From Pseudonocardia parietis (GTDB taxonomy: Bacteria; Actinomycetota; Actinomycetes; Mycobacteriales; Pseudonocardiaceae), in assembly GCF_017876315.1 (NCBI RefSeq), contig NZ_JAGINU010000001.1, positions 4,836,001-4,900,000 on the forward strand: a stretch of 64,000 nucleotides of DNA, written 5' to 3'. A program made the position numbers and the translations under genes. This document shows positions 25,240-34,591 of the stretch, in pieces. The notes below the pieces were generated by a model. The model ran no database searches. It saw only the letters and a program-made list of their open reading frames with translations, and was not told where the DNA came from. Positions within the stretch are counted from its first letter, which is position 1, and each line of letters starts with the position of its first letter.

Positions 25240-26406
25240 TCACGCCTGCCCGGTCGCCACCTGCGGGGTCACGAGGTCCTCGGGCAGCGTGTCGAGCACG
25301 GCCGCGGCGATCCGCTCCCGGTAGGCCTCGGCCGACCCGAGCAGGGCGGCGTCGGCGATGGCGCGCTTGTAGTACAGGTGCGCCGAGTGCTCCCAGGTGA
25401 ACCCGATCCCGCCGTGCAGCTGGATCGTGTCCGCGGCAACCCGGTAGGCGACCTCCGAGCACCGGGCCTGCGCGATCGCGACCGCCAGGTCCGGGTCGTC
25501 GATCCGCGGGTCGGCGACCGCCCAGGCCGCGTGCAGTGCTGCGGTGCGGGCGTGCTCGACGCCGACGAGCATGTCCGCGCACCGGTGCTTGATCGCCTGG
25601 AACGACCCGATGGGCCTGCCGAACTGCAGCCGTTCTTTCGCGTAGGCGACGCAGCGCTCGAGCAGCCGTGCCGCGATGCCGACCTGCTCGGCCGCCAGCA
25701 GTGCTCCGGCGGTCCGGAACGCGTGGGCCAGGGCGTGGTCGGCGTCCCCACCTGCGGCGACGACGGTGCCGGTGGCGCCGTCGAGGGCGACCCGGGCGAG
25801 CCGCCGGGCCGGGTCGAGGGAGCCCCGCTCCTGCACAGTCACCCCGGTCGTGGCGGGGTCGACGAGTACGAGGACCGGACCGTCCGGCCCGGCCGCGGCG
25901 ACCAGCAACACGTCGGCTGCGGCCGCGTCCGGGACCAGGTCGACGGCGCCGGTGAGCGTGCTCCCGTCGGCGGAGACACCGGAGGCGGTCGCGCCGTCGT
26001 AGGGCGAGAACAGGTCGGCGACCAGCGCCGCCGTACGGGTGCCCTCGGCGAGCTCGGCCAGCAGGGCGTCGCGCTCCGGGCTCGCGAGCGCCGCCACCAG
26101 CGCGGGGACCGCGAGGGCCACCGTGCCCAGCAGCGGGCCGGTGACCAGTGCTGCGCCCAGCTCCTCGGCCGCGATCGCCTGGTCGACCAGCGTGCCGCCG
26201 GCCCCGCCCAGCTCCTCCGGCACGGCGAGCGAGAGCGCGCCCAGCTCACCGCCGAGGCGGGCCCACAGGGCGCGGTCCCAGCCGTCCTCGGAGTCCATGA
26301 GGCGGCGCAGGGTCGCCTCGTCGTGCGCGCGCTCGCAGAACCGGCGCAGGGCGGACCGCAGCTCGCGCTGCTCGTCGGTGACGTCGAACTCCTGCGGCTC
26401 AGCCAC
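25240..26406 (-). CDS. Acyl-CoA dehydrogenase family protein (FadE-type)
   Basis: 388 residues: N-terminal helical domain (1-120), central beta domain (120-230) and C-terminal four-helix FAD domain with the signature LHGGIGFTWEHSAHLYYKRA region near 345-365. Short FadE proteins encoded as adjacent non-identical pairs in actinobacteria commonly form alpha2-beta2 heterotetramers acting on steroid side chains or other bulky acyl-CoAs. This gene overlaps the upstream dehydrogenase gene by 8 bases, matching that pattern. Substrate not determinable here. Confidence 0.9.
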   Translation of the reverse strand: MAEPQEFDVTDEQRELRSALRRFCERAHDEATLRRLMDSEDGWDRALWARLGGELGALSLAVPEELGGAGGTLVDQAIAAEELGAALVTGPLLGTVALAVPALVAALASPERDALLAELAEGTRTAALVADLFSPYDGATASGVSADGSTLTGAVDLVPDAAAADVLLVAAAGPDGPVLVLVDPATTGVTVQERGSLDPARRLARVALDGATGTVVAAGGDADHALAHAFRTAGALLAAEQVGIAARLLERCVAYAKERLQFGRPIGSFQAIKHRCADMLVGVEHARTAALHAAWAVADPRIDDPDLAVAIAQARCSEVAYRVAADTIQLHGGIGFTWEHSAHLYYKRAIADAALLGSAEAYRERIAAAVLDTLPEDLVTPQVATGQA

Positions 26407-27622
26407 GGGGGACCTCCTTCCAGGGACGGTCCGAATCGGACCGTGGTGCGCCGGGCAGGCCGAGCACCCGCTCGCCGAGGATGTTGCGCATGACCTCCGA
26501 GGTACCGCCCTCGATGGTGTTCGCGCGCGACCGCAGGAAGCGTTGCTGCAGCGTGGAGCCGGAATCGGTGTGCACCCGGTCCCGGCTCATCGTGTAGTCG
26601 TCGTAGAGCAGCGCCTCCGGGCCGAGCAGGTCCATGCAGAACTCGTAGACCTCCTGGTTCAGCTCGGCGCCGACCAGTTTGGACACCGAACCCTCCGGTC
26701 CGGGCTGCCCCACCGTCGCGGTGCGGCGGGCCCGGGCCAGGGTCAGCCGGTGCGTCTCGGCGCGGGTCCAGAGCTGCGCCAGCCGGTCCCGCAGGACGGG
26801 CGTCTGCCGTTCCGGGTACGCCCGCCACAGGCCCAGCGCCTCGGCGATCACGCCGCTGCCGCGCCGGCCGGTGACGCCGCCGATCGCGGTGCGCTCGTTC
26901 ATCAGCGTGGTGATCGCGGCCCGCCAGCCGGCGCCGACCTCACCGAGCCGGTGCGCGTCGGGCACCCGGGCGTCGTTCAGGTAGACCTCGTTGAACTCGG
27001 CCTGCCCGGTGATCTGGCGCAGCGGCCGCACCTCGACGCCCGGCTGCTCCATGTCGATCACGAAGTAGGTCAGCCCGCGGTGTTTGGGCTGGTCGGGGTC
27101 GGTGCGGGCGACGAGCATCCCCCACCGGGAGATGTGCGCGAGCGTCGTCCAGACCTTCTGGCCGTTGACCACCCACTCGTCACCGTCGGGGACGGCGGAG
27201 GTCGCCAGCCCGGCGACGTCGGAACCGGCACCGGGCTCGCTGAACAGCTGGCACCAGATCTCCTCCCCGGTGGCCATCGGGCGTAGCCAGGCGGCGACCT
27301 GCTCGCGGTCCCGGCCGTACTCGACGACGGTGGGTGCGCCCATGCCGTAGCCGATCGGGTTGACCGCGAACATCCGGTCGCCGCCGGCATCGGTGACGAT
27401 CCCGTCGATGACCGCCTGCAGGCCGCGCGGGACGCCGAGCCCGCCGAGGCCCTCCGGGTGGTGCACCCAGGCCAGGCCGGCGTCGTAGAGGGCGCCGAAC
27501 AGCTCCTCCCGGGAGACCGTGCGTGGATCGTGGGCGGCGACCACCGCGCGCGTCGCCTCCTCGACGCGGGCGGCGTCGGTGGTGGCGGGCGGGCTGTCGG
27601 TCGTGGTGGCGGGCGGGCTCAT
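26399..27622 (-). CDS. Acyl-CoA dehydrogenase family protein, partner subunit
   Basis: 407 residues from ATG 27622, preceded by GGAGGTGTG. Domain order is typical: helical N-terminus, QLFSEPGAGSDVAGL flavin/substrate motif near 125, NGQKVWTT, then C-terminal helical domain ending IEGGTSEVMRNILGERVLGLP. IEGGTSE(I/V)xRNxI is diagnostic for the family. A threonine/proline-rich N-terminal 20 residues is not part of the fold. Overlaps the second dehydrogenase gene by 8 bases; the two are probably one heteromeric enzyme. Confidence 0.9.
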   Translation of the reverse strand: MSPPATTTDSPPATTDAARVEEATRAVVAAHDPRTVSREELFGALYDAGLAWVHHPEGLGGLGVPRGLQAVIDGIVTDAGGDRMFAVNPIGYGMGAPTVVEYGRDREQVAAWLRPMATGEEIWCQLFSEPGAGSDVAGLATSAVPDGDEWVVNGQKVWTTLAHISRWGMLVARTDPDQPKHRGLTYFVIDMEQPGVEVRPLRQITGQAEFNEVYLNDARVPDAHRLGEVGAGWRAAITTLMNERTAIGGVTGRRGSGVIAEALGLWRAYPERQTPVLRDRLAQLWTRAETHRLTLARARRTATVGQPGPEGSVSKLVGAELNQEVYEFCMDLLGPEALLYDDYTMSRDRVHTDSGSTLQQRFLRSRANTIEGGTSEVMRNILGERVLGLPGAPRSDSDRPWKEVPRG

Positions 27623-27818
27623 CACACCTCCGGGAACGGCGTCGTTGCGGTCGCTCACGAACGTAGTACCCACGTTCCTCCACCGGACAGGTCGTCGTCA
27701 TCGATTTCGACGACCGTGGCTAACGTCCGGCGCTCCGTCCGCGACCCCCTCCATCCGAGGCCGAGGCGGTGGCGGGACCACCGGCCGGCCCGCCACCACC
27801 GCAGCCGGGAGCACACCG

Positions 27819-27953
27819 ATGACCGCACCGCCGCGTACCCGCTCCCCCCTGCTCACCGACCAGGTCCTCCCGACCTGGGTCGTCCTGCTCATCACCACCG
27901 TGCTGGCGCTGGCGGTGGCGACGATCCTGCTGCTGCCCTCCGGGCTCGGATAG
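27819..27953 (+). CDS. Small single-span membrane protein, unknown function
   Basis: 44 residues: a polar N-terminus (MTAPPRTRSPLLTDQ), one membrane helix covering VVLLITTVLALAVATILLL, and a 5-residue tail. GGGAG sits 6 bases before ATG 27819. Single-span proteins of this size are easily missed. It lies alone between the divergent dehydrogenase pair and hrpB. Good ribosome-binding site and a clean hydrophobic helix support it; no homology can be claimed. Confidence 0.6.
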   Translation: MTAPPRTRSPLLTDQVLPTWVVLLITTVLALAVATILLLPSGLG

Positions 27954-27997
27954 CTCCGGCTCCGGGACGGTGCGGGCGGGCCGGGATACTGGGGGCG

Positions 27998-30514
27998 ATG
28001 GCCTCCCCACTCCCCGACCTGCCGGTCCGGGCCGTGCTCGACGAGCTCGGCCGGGTGCTGGACGACCGCGGTGCGGCCGTGCTCGTCGCGCCGCCCGGGA
28101 CCGGCAAGACGACGCTCGTCCCGCTCGCGCTGGCCGGGCTGCCGTCCGGGAACGCCCCGGCCGGGAAGGTGCTGGTGGCCGAGCCCCGCCGGGTCGCCGC
28201 CCGCGCGGCCGCGGCCCGGATGTCGGCACTGCTCGGCACTCCGGTCGGCGGCACCGTCGGCTACCGGGTGCGTGGTGACGCCCGCGCCGGCCCGGACACC
28301 CGGATCGAGGTGGTGACGTCCGGGCTGCTGCTGCGCCGGCTCGCGGCCGACCCCGAACTGGGCGGGGTGTCCACCGTGGTGCTGGACGAGGTGCACGAGC
28401 GTCACCTCGACGCCGACCTGCTGTTCACCCTGCTGCTCGACGCCCGCGACGGCCTGCGCCCGGACCTGCGGCTGCTCGCCACCTCGGCGACCCTGGACGC
28501 CGCACGGCCGGCCGCGCTGCTCGGCGGGGCCACGCCCGCTCCGGTGCTCGAGGTCGCCGCCCGCACCCACGACGTCGCCGTCACCCACGTCCCGCCGGTA
28601 CGCGGCGAACGGATCGAGGCGACGGTCGTCCGGGCCGTCCGGCGCGCCCGCGAGCACGGCAGCGTGCTCGCGTTCCTCCCCGGTGTCGCCGAGATCGGCC
28701 GGGTCGCCTCGGCACTGGGCGACATCGACGCCGACGTGCTCCCGTTGCACGGCAGGCTGCCGGCCGCCGAGCAGGACGCCGCGCTGCGCGAGGGACCGCG
28801 ACGCCGGGTCGTGCTCGCGACGTCCGTCGCCGAGTCCAGCCTGACCGTGCCGGGGGTTCGGGCGGTCGTCGACTCCGGGCTGGCCCGGGTGCCGCACACC
28901 GACCACCGGCGCGGACTGTCCGGGCTGGTCACCCGCCGGGTGTCCCGGGCGGTGGCGACCCAGCGCGCGGGCCGGGCCGGGCGGGAGGCACCCGGTGCCG
29001 CCTACCGCTGCTGGCCCGAGGGCGAGGGACTCACCGCCGCGCCCGATCCCGAGATCCGCACCGCCGACCTGACCGCGCTCGCCCTGGACCTGGCCGTCTG
29101 GGGCACCCCGGACGGCAGCGGACTGCGCTGGTGGGACGAGCCCCCGCCGGGCCCGCTCGCCGCCGGGCGGGCCGTGCTCACCGCGCTCGGTGTACTCGAC
29201 GGGGGCGGCGCGGTCACCGATCGCGGACGGCGGATCGCCGCTCTCGGTCTGCACCCGCGGCTGGCGCGGGCGCTGCTCGACGGTGTCGCGGCGGGCGGGC
29301 ACCCCCGGGACGTCGCGGGGATCGTCGCGGTGCTGGACGACGACACCCTCGCCGGCCCGGCGGACGACCTGGCCGCCGCGCTGGCCCGGCTGCGGGCCGG
29401 GGACGCACCGGGTTCGCGGCGCTGGCGCGCCGACCGGGACCGGCTCGCCGGAGCCCTGCGCCGCACCGGCCCGGGCGGCGAGCGCACAGCTCAGAACGAC
29501 CGGGGCGGCAGCGCTGTTCATAACGATCGCGCTGACCTCCTCCCGCTCGTCACCGGGCTCGCCCACCCGGAGCGGTTGGCGCGGCGGCGTGAGGCCGGGT
29601 CCGGGGTGTACCTCATGGCGGGCGGCACGGCGGTCGACGTGCCGCCCGGTCCGCTGCGCGACGCCGAGTGGCTGGCCGTCGCCGTCGCGGACCGGCGCCC
29701 CGGGCAGGTGCACGGGCGGGTCCGGCTCGCCGCGGTGACCGACCGGGACACCGCCGAGCGCGCGGGCGCGCCGCTGATGACCTCCGGCCCGGAGGTGGCG
29801 TGGGCCGACGGCGACGTCCGGGCCCGCACCGTCCACCGGCTGGGTGCGATCGTGCTCGCCGCGAAGCCCGATCCCCGGCCCGATCCCGGCGCGGTGCGCG
29901 ACGCCCTGGTCGCGGGCCTGCGGGCCGAGGGCACCGGACTGTTGCGCTGGACGGCCGGCGCGTCGTCGTTGCGGGAACGGCTCGGGTTCCTGCACCGGGT
30001 GCTCGGCGACCCGTGGCCGGACGTCGGGGAACAGGCGTTGCTCGACTCGGCCGCGGACCCGGCGGGCTGGCTGGCCGGGCCGCTGGCCACCGTCCGCAAG
30101 CGCGCCGGCCTGGCCGGGGTGGACGCGGGGCAGGCGCTGCGGGCGTACGCGGCGGCACACGTCGGCGCGGCGATCGGGCGGATCGACGAGCTGGCTCCGG
30201 AGCGCCTCGCCGTCCCCTCCGGGTCCCGGATCGCGCTCGACTACTCCGGAGACGCACCCGCACTGCCGGTACGGGTGCAGGAGGTGTTCGGCTGGACCGG
30301 GTCGCCGACCGTGGGTGGCGGCCGGATCCCCGTCGTGCTGCACCTGCTCTCCCCCGCCGGCCGGCCCGCCGCGGTGACCGCGGACCTCGACTCGTTCTGG
30401 GACACCGGCTACCCGCAGGTCCGGGCCGAGCTGCGCGGGCGCTACCCGAAGCACGCCTGGCCGGAGGACCCGCGGGCAGCCGTCCCCGGGCGCGGCACCG
30501 GCCGGCGCCGCTGA
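27998..30514 (+). CDS. hrpB: ATP-dependent helicase HrpB
   Basis: 838 residues, the normal HrpB size. DEAH-box (DExH) helicase core: Walker A PPGTGKTT (33-39), box II DEVHERH, motif III ATSATL, and motif VI QRAGRAGR. The C-terminal HrpB-specific region ends with a basic tail (GRGTGRRR). The start at ATG 27998 gives the family N-terminus PLPDLPVRAVLDEL. RNA/DNA substrate and physiological role of bacterial HrpB remain loosely defined. Single gene, convergent with the sortase gene. Confidence 0.93.
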   Translation: MASPLPDLPVRAVLDELGRVLDDRGAAVLVAPPGTGKTTLVPLALAGLPSGNAPAGKVLVAEPRRVAARAAAARMSALLGTPVGGTVGYRVRGDARAGPDTRIEVVTSGLLLRRLAADPELGGVSTVVLDEVHERHLDADLLFTLLLDARDGLRPDLRLLATSATLDAARPAALLGGATPAPVLEVAARTHDVAVTHVPPVRGERIEATVVRAVRRAREHGSVLAFLPGVAEIGRVASALGDIDADVLPLHGRLPAAEQDAALREGPRRRVVLATSVAESSLTVPGVRAVVDSGLARVPHTDHRRGLSGLVTRRVSRAVATQRAGRAGREAPGAAYRCWPEGEGLTAAPDPEIRTADLTALALDLAVWGTPDGSGLRWWDEPPPGPLAAGRAVLTALGVLDGGGAVTDRGRRIAALGLHPRLARALLDGVAAGGHPRDVAGIVAVLDDDTLAGPADDLAAALARLRAGDAPGSRRWRADRDRLAGALRRTGPGGERTAQNDRGGSAVHNDRADLLPLVTGLAHPERLARRREAGSGVYLMAGGTAVDVPPGPLRDAEWLAVAVADRRPGQVHGRVRLAAVTDRDTAERAGAPLMTSGPEVAWADGDVRARTVHRLGAIVLAAKPDPRPDPGAVRDALVAGLRAEGTGLLRWTAGASSLRERLGFLHRVLGDPWPDVGEQALLDSAADPAGWLAGPLATVRKRAGLAGVDAGQALRAYAAAHVGAAIGRIDELAPERLAVPSGSRIALDYSGDAPALPVRVQEVFGWTGSPTVGGGRIPVVLHLLSPAGRPAAVTADLDSFWDTGYPQVRAELRGRYPKHAWPEDPRAAVPGRGTGRRR

Positions 30515-30533
30515 TCGCAGTCACCGATCGGGG

Positions 30534-31253
30534 TCAGCGCACCTGCTCGGCGAACACGACGACGTTGTCGGAGTAGCTGTCCGCCGACCGGTCGAACACA
30601 CCGCCGCAGGTGATCAGGCGCAGGCCCGCGTGGTCGAGGTCGCCGTACACCTCTCGGGTGGGGAAATCCGCCTTCGCGTACTGCCCGACGCGGGTCACCG
30701 CGAACACCACCGTGGACCCGTCCGCCCGGTCGACCCGAATCTCGTCGCCGGGCTCCAGGGTGTGCAGGTCGGCGAACGCGCCGGGCAGGCCCTTCCAGTC
30801 GACGTGCGCGGCCAGCACCGCGGGTCCGAGCTCGCCCGGGGTGGGCGCGCCGGTGAACCAGCCGACGGTGCCGGCGTCGTCGGGGACCTGCATGGCGCCG
30901 TCCGGGTGCAGGCCGAGCGGCACCGGCTCGGTGTCGACACCGAGCCGGTCCACCCGGAGCCGGACGGGCTCCGAGCGGACCAGGTGCGCCGGCCCCCGCG
31001 GGATCAGGGCCGGAGCCGCGGCGCCGCCCACCGCACCGGGGCCCGCGGGGGTCTGCGCCGTCACGACCGGCGCGGCGGCCGCCGATGCCGGACCGCCCGG
31101 CTCCGGGGCCGTGGCCGGGTCCGCGCCCAGCAGCGCCAGGACCGCGACCACCGCGGGGGCCGCGATCCGCACGACGCGGCGCCCCGGCGACGTGCGCCGG
31201 CGCGGCACCGCGAAGGGGACGCGGGCACGGCCCGGTGCGGCGGGGTCGGTCAC
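30534..31253 (-). CDS. Class F-type sortase
   Basis: 239 residues from GTG 31253. Basic N-terminus, one membrane anchor (VVRIAAPAVVAVLALLG, about 22-40), an Ala/Pro-rich linker, then the sortase barrel from about residue 85. Catalytic residues are readable: His in AAHVDWKG and Cys in LITCGG, with the expected late strand VVVFAEQVR. Sortases of this type attach proteins to the cell wall or link pilins. It lies 13 bases after the excalibur-protein gene, suggesting enzyme and client are co-expressed. No LPxTG is visible in that neighbour. Confidence 0.85.
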   Translation of the reverse strand: MTDPAAPGRARVPFAVPRRRTSPGRRVVRIAAPAVVAVLALLGADPATAPEPGGPASAAAAPVVTAQTPAGPGAVGGAAAPALIPRGPAHLVRSEPVRLRVDRLGVDTEPVPLGLHPDGAMQVPDDAGTVGWFTGAPTPGELGPAVLAAHVDWKGLPGAFADLHTLEPGDEIRVDRADGSTVVFAVTRVGQYAKADFPTREVYGDLDHAGLRLITCGGVFDRSADSYSDNVVVFAEQVR

Positions 31254-31266
31254 GGCGGTCCGGTGC

Positions 31267-31644
31267 TCAGCTCCGCCGGGAGGCGACGACGCGGCGGGCG
31301 GCCACGGCCCCGACACCGCCGGCGGCCAGCGCACCGAGCGCGATCGGCAGGACGTCGGACGGGCCGCCGCCCGCCTCGACGCCACCGACCGGCGTGGCCG
31401 TGACCTGGCTCGTCGCGCTGTCGTCCGCGGTGGACGCCACGGCGGCGTACTCGTGGGTCTCGCAGGCCTGACCGTCGTCGTCCGCGTCGAGCCGCTCGGG
31501 GTCGCCGGGCTGCAGGGCGGCCTGGGCGTCGGCCTGGGTGGCGAAGTCGGCGCAGTCACGGTCCTGGGCGAAGGCGACGCCGGCGAGGGGGATGGTGGCG
31601 GCCGCCGCGAGCAGGGCAGCGGCGGAGAAGGTGCGCAAGCGCAT
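31267..31644 (-). CDS. Secreted excalibur-domain protein with C-terminal anchor
   Basis: 125 residues: Sec signal peptide (1-26, ending GVAFA), excalibur Ca2+-binding-like domain at 27-63 with the diagnostic DADDDGQACE and paired cysteines (31 and 61), a Thr/Ser-rich spacer, and a C-terminal hydrophobic helix (about 97-112) followed by RRVVASRRS. That end is built like a cell-wall sorting signal, but where LPxTG would be the sequence reads DVLPIAL. It is transcribed together with the sortase. Confidence 0.85.
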   Translation of the reverse strand: MRLRTFSAAALLAAAATIPLAGVAFAQDRDCADFATQADAQAALQPGDPERLDADDDGQACETHEYAAVASTADDSATSQVTATPVGGVEAGGGPSDVLPIALGALAAGGVGAVAARRVVASRRS

Positions 31645-31794
31645 TCGGGGGAACCTTTCCGGGGAACGGAATCGAGGGGTGGAGCCGGGGAGCCCTCGCC
31701 TGTAGAGCGTCGCGGACGTGTCCGTCGTTACACCCGATCGTGAACTCGCCGGGGCGGGTTGGACCGATTACGACGGACGGCGGAAGCTGCTCGG

Positions 31795-32799
31795 GTGAAC
31801 GCCCGACCGGACGACCTCCCGACCCCCGACGACGTCCCCGCCGCCGCGGAGATCCTGCGCGGCGCCGCCCACCGCACCCCGGTGCTGACCTCCCGGCTGA
31901 CCGACGCCGAGCTCGGCGCGTCCGTGCTGGTGAAGGCCGAGAACCTGCAGCGCACCGGCAGCTTCAAGTTCCGCGGGGCGTTCCACACGCTGTCCCGGCT
32001 CGGACCGGACCAGCGCCGCGCCGGCGTCGTGGCGTTCTCCTCGGGCAACCACGCCCAGGCCGTCGCGCTCGCCGCGCAGCTGCTGGAGATCCCGGCGACG
32101 ATCGTGATGCCGACCGACGCCCCGGCGTCCAAACTGGCCGCGACCCGCGGCTACGGCGCCGAGATCGTCCCGTACGACCGCTACGCCGAGGACCGGGCCG
32201 CGATCGCCGCGGACCTGGCGCAGCGGCGCGGGCTCACCCTCGTCCCGCCGTACGACCATCCGCACGTGATCGCAGGACAGGGCACCGCGGTGTACGAGCT
32301 GCTCGCCGACCACGGGCCGCTCGATGCGCTGTTCGTCTGCCTCGGCGGGGGCGGGCTGCTGTCCGGCTCCCTGCTGGCGGTGCAGGCACTCTCCCCCGCG
32401 ACGGCGGTGTTCGGCGTCGAACCCGAGGCCGGCGACGACGGGCGGCAGTCGCTGCGCGCGGGCCGGATCGTCACCATCGACCAACCGCGCACGCTCGCCG
32501 ACGGTGCCGCGACCACGCACCTCGGCGACCGCACGTTCCCGATCATCGCCGAGCACGTCGAGGACGTCCTGACGGTGCCCGACGACGCGCTGGTCGAGGC
32601 GATGCGGCTGTTCGCGTCCCGCTACAAGGTGCTGGTGGAGCCGACCGGGGCACTGGCGTTCGCCGGCATGCGTGCCGCCATCGCCGCGGACCCGCAGCGC
32701 TACGCCGGGGCGCGCATCGGCGTGACGATCTCGGGCGGGAACGTCGACCTGGACCGGTTCGCCGCGCTGGTCGGCGGGGTGGGAGCGGCACAGACCTGA
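31795..32799 (+). CDS. Threonine/serine dehydratase (PLP, catabolic type)
   Basis: 334 residues from GTG 31795. Fold-type II PLP enzyme with Schiff-base Lys58 in GSFKFRGA, SSGNHAQAVAL substrate/PLP loop and GGGGLLSG phosphate-binding turn. There is no C-terminal regulatory ACT domain, so it resembles catabolic threonine ammonia-lyase or serine racemase/dehydratase rather than full-length biosynthetic IlvA. It deaminates threonine (or serine) to 2-oxobutyrate (or pyruvate). Divergent from the excalibur-sortase pair, convergent with the protease gene 7 bases away. Confidence 0.9.
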   Translation: MNARPDDLPTPDDVPAAAEILRGAAHRTPVLTSRLTDAELGASVLVKAENLQRTGSFKFRGAFHTLSRLGPDQRRAGVVAFSSGNHAQAVALAAQLLEIPATIVMPTDAPASKLAATRGYGAEIVPYDRYAEDRAAIAADLAQRRGLTLVPPYDHPHVIAGQGTAVYELLADHGPLDALFVCLGGGGLLSGSLLAVQALSPATAVFGVEPEAGDDGRQSLRAGRIVTIDQPRTLADGAATTHLGDRTFPIIAEHVEDVLTVPDDALVEAMRLFASRYKVLVEPTGALAFAGMRAAIAADPQRYAGARIGVTISGGNVDLDRFAALVGGVGAAQT

Positions 32800-32806
32800 A
32801 CGCCCC

Positions 32807-33859
32807 TCACGAGCCGGGGCGGTTCCCGATGGTGACGGGCAGCTCGCTGCGCTGTTCGCCGCGCAGCACCGTCAGCGTGGTGGCGGTCCCGGGCTCGATC
32901 GCGCGCAGGGCGGCGTGGAGGTCGGTGACCGTGGCGACGGGGCTCTCCCCGATCGCGACGAGCACGTCACCGGGCCGGACCCCCGCCGCGGCCGCCGGAC
33001 CGTCCGGGTCCAGCCGTGCGACGAGAGCACCCTGTTCGGCGCGCACGCCGAGGGCGGAGCGGATCTGCGGGGTGAGCGGGGCCGGGACGAGCCCCAGGTA
33101 CGAGTGGGACGCGGTGCCGTCGGCCAGCAACTGGTCGGCGACGTCCACCGCGGTCGCGGCGGGGATCGCGAACCCGAGGGCGACGGCGCCGGACTGCGGC
33201 GGCAGGTAGGCCTCGTTGATGCCGATCACCCGCCCGGAGCCGTCGAGCAGCGCACCACCGGAGTTCCCGGGCGAGATCGGCGCGTCGATCTGGATCATGT
33301 CGACCAGCGGGGTCCCACCGGTCGCCGATCCCGGGACCTGCCGGTTGACCGCCGACACGATGCCCGAGGTCACCGTGCCCTCCAGCCCGAGCGGGCTGCC
33401 GATGGCCAGGACCGGCTCACCGGGCCGCGGCAGCTCGGTGCGGTACTCCGGCACGGGCAGCCCGCCGCGCGCGGTCCGGACGACGGCGATGTCGCTGATG
33501 CGGTCGGTGGCCAGCACCGTTCCCGGCGACGACGTGCCGTCGGCGTAGTCGATCACGACGTCGCGGGCGTCGCCGACGACGTGCTGGTTGGTGACCACGA
33601 CGTCCGGCCGGTAGACCACGCCGCTGCCGAGCCCGCCGGACGGCAGGCGCACGGTGACCACGCTCGGTGTCAGCCGGGCGACCACCTCGACCGCCGAGAC
33701 CTCCGGTGCCGGTGCGGGTGCCGGTGCTGCTCCGTCGGGGGCGGGTGGGGCGGTGGTGCACCCGGCAAGACCACCGGCGGCGAGAACCAACGCCGCGCCG
33801 AGCAGTGCCGTCACCCGCGGTCGAAGCCGTGGTCGAAGCCGTGGTCGTCCGGCGGTCAC
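32807..33859 (-). CDS. HtrA/DegP-like S1C serine protease lipoprotein with PDZ domain
   Basis: 350 residues from GTG 33859. A basic N-terminus and hydrophobic stretch end in lipobox LAGC (31-34), so it is exported and lipid-anchored at Cys34. Trypsin-like triad: His93 (VVTNQHVVG), Asp123 (SDIAVVR), Ser200 (PGNSGGALL). One PDZ domain at about 255-345 (ARLDPDGPAAAAGVRPGDVLVAIG). Envelope quality-control protease. Its start overlaps the upstream lipoprotein stop as GTGA, so the two lipoproteins are co-translated. Confidence 0.92.
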   Translation of the reverse strand: MTAGRPRLRPRLRPRVTALLGAALVLAAGGLAGCTTAPPAPDGAAPAPAPAPEVSAVEVVARLTPSVVTVRLPSGGLGSGVVYRPDVVVTNQHVVGDARDVVIDYADGTSSPGTVLATDRISDIAVVRTARGGLPVPEYRTELPRPGEPVLAIGSPLGLEGTVTSGIVSAVNRQVPGSATGGTPLVDMIQIDAPISPGNSGGALLDGSGRVIGINEAYLPPQSGAVALGFAIPAATAVDVADQLLADGTASHSYLGLVPAPLTPQIRSALGVRAEQGALVARLDPDGPAAAAGVRPGDVLVAIGESPVATVTDLHAALRAIEPGTATTLTVLRGEQRSELPVTIGNRPGS

Positions 33860-34461
33860 CGATTCGTCCGGGGGTCACCGTCGGCGCGGGGCACGACGAA
33901 GTCGGGGTTCTCCACCGGAAGCGGCAGGGTCAGTGACCCGGCCCGCTCGAAGGTGAAGGTGACCGGGTAGGTCAGGCCCGCGCGCAACGGTTCCCGCAGC
34001 CCGACCAGCGTGATCCCGATCCGGTGGGTGCCCGGCGTGGTGCGCGACGAGACGGGGTCGTCGTAGCCGGCGGCCAGCACCTGGCCGTCCTCGATGCGGG
34101 TGTCCCCGGTGAGCCGTACGCCGGTGAACAGCGGGCTCGTCACCGACACCAGACGGTCCCAGCGCACGCCCGGCACGGCCGCGGTGGCACCGTTGACGAT
34201 CGTGACCTTGACCGGCACGTCCGCGCCGGGCTCGTGGATGGTGTCGCCGGTGACCGGACGCTGCCCGGCCAGCTGCGCGTCGCGCACGAGCATCGTGCCG
34301 ACGGCGCCTTCCGCCCCGTTCGTCGCGGTGACCTGGTTCGCGGTCTGGGCGATCTGACCGCTCCCGCACCCGGTGGCGAACACCAGCGCCGCCACCACGG
34401 CGAGCAGCAGGCCCCGGCCGGGCCCTCGCCGCCGGGAGATCGGATCCTGTACGACGACCAC
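33856..34461 (-). CDS. LpqE/PCuAC-like lipoprotein
   Basis: 201 residues from GTG 34461 (GGAGG 9 bases upstream). Signal sequence with lipobox FATGC (Cys32), then an immunoglobulin-like beta domain resembling the copper chaperone PCu(A)C / mycobacterial LpqE family: VRDAQLAG, VKVTIVNG, LREPLRAGLTYPVTFTFERAG. The canonical PCuAC copper ligands (H(M)x10Mx21HxM) are not evident, so copper binding is doubtful. Co-translated with the HtrA-like protease; perhaps a client or adaptor, which is inference. Confidence 0.75.
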   Translation of the reverse strand: MVVVQDPISRRRGPGRGLLLAVVAALVFATGCGSGQIAQTANQVTATNGAEGAVGTMLVRDAQLAGQRPVTGDTIHEPGADVPVKVTIVNGATAAVPGVRWDRLVSVTSPLFTGVRLTGDTRIEDGQVLAAGYDDPVSSRTTPGTHRIGITLVGLREPLRAGLTYPVTFTFERAGSLTLPLPVENPDFVVPRADGDPRTNR

Positions 34462-34591
34462 GGTCCACGCCTCCTCGCGCTGCGGCGGGCCTCCGCCGGC
34501 GCCGGGCGCCCGGCCGCCCCGCTCCCTCGGGCCCGTCGGCAGCATCGCACGGGCCGGGTCGCCCCGCAGGTCCGACGGCGCGCTCCCGGGA

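Noticed and set aside
31267..31644. LPxTG-type sortase substrate
   Set aside because: No LPxTG or LAxTG motif before the C-terminal helix; kept only as an excalibur protein and as a finding.
32801..32821. Terminator between threonine dehydratase and protease genes
   Set aside because: A 6-bp stem (CGCCCC/GGGGCG) overlaps the protease stop codon; too weak to call.
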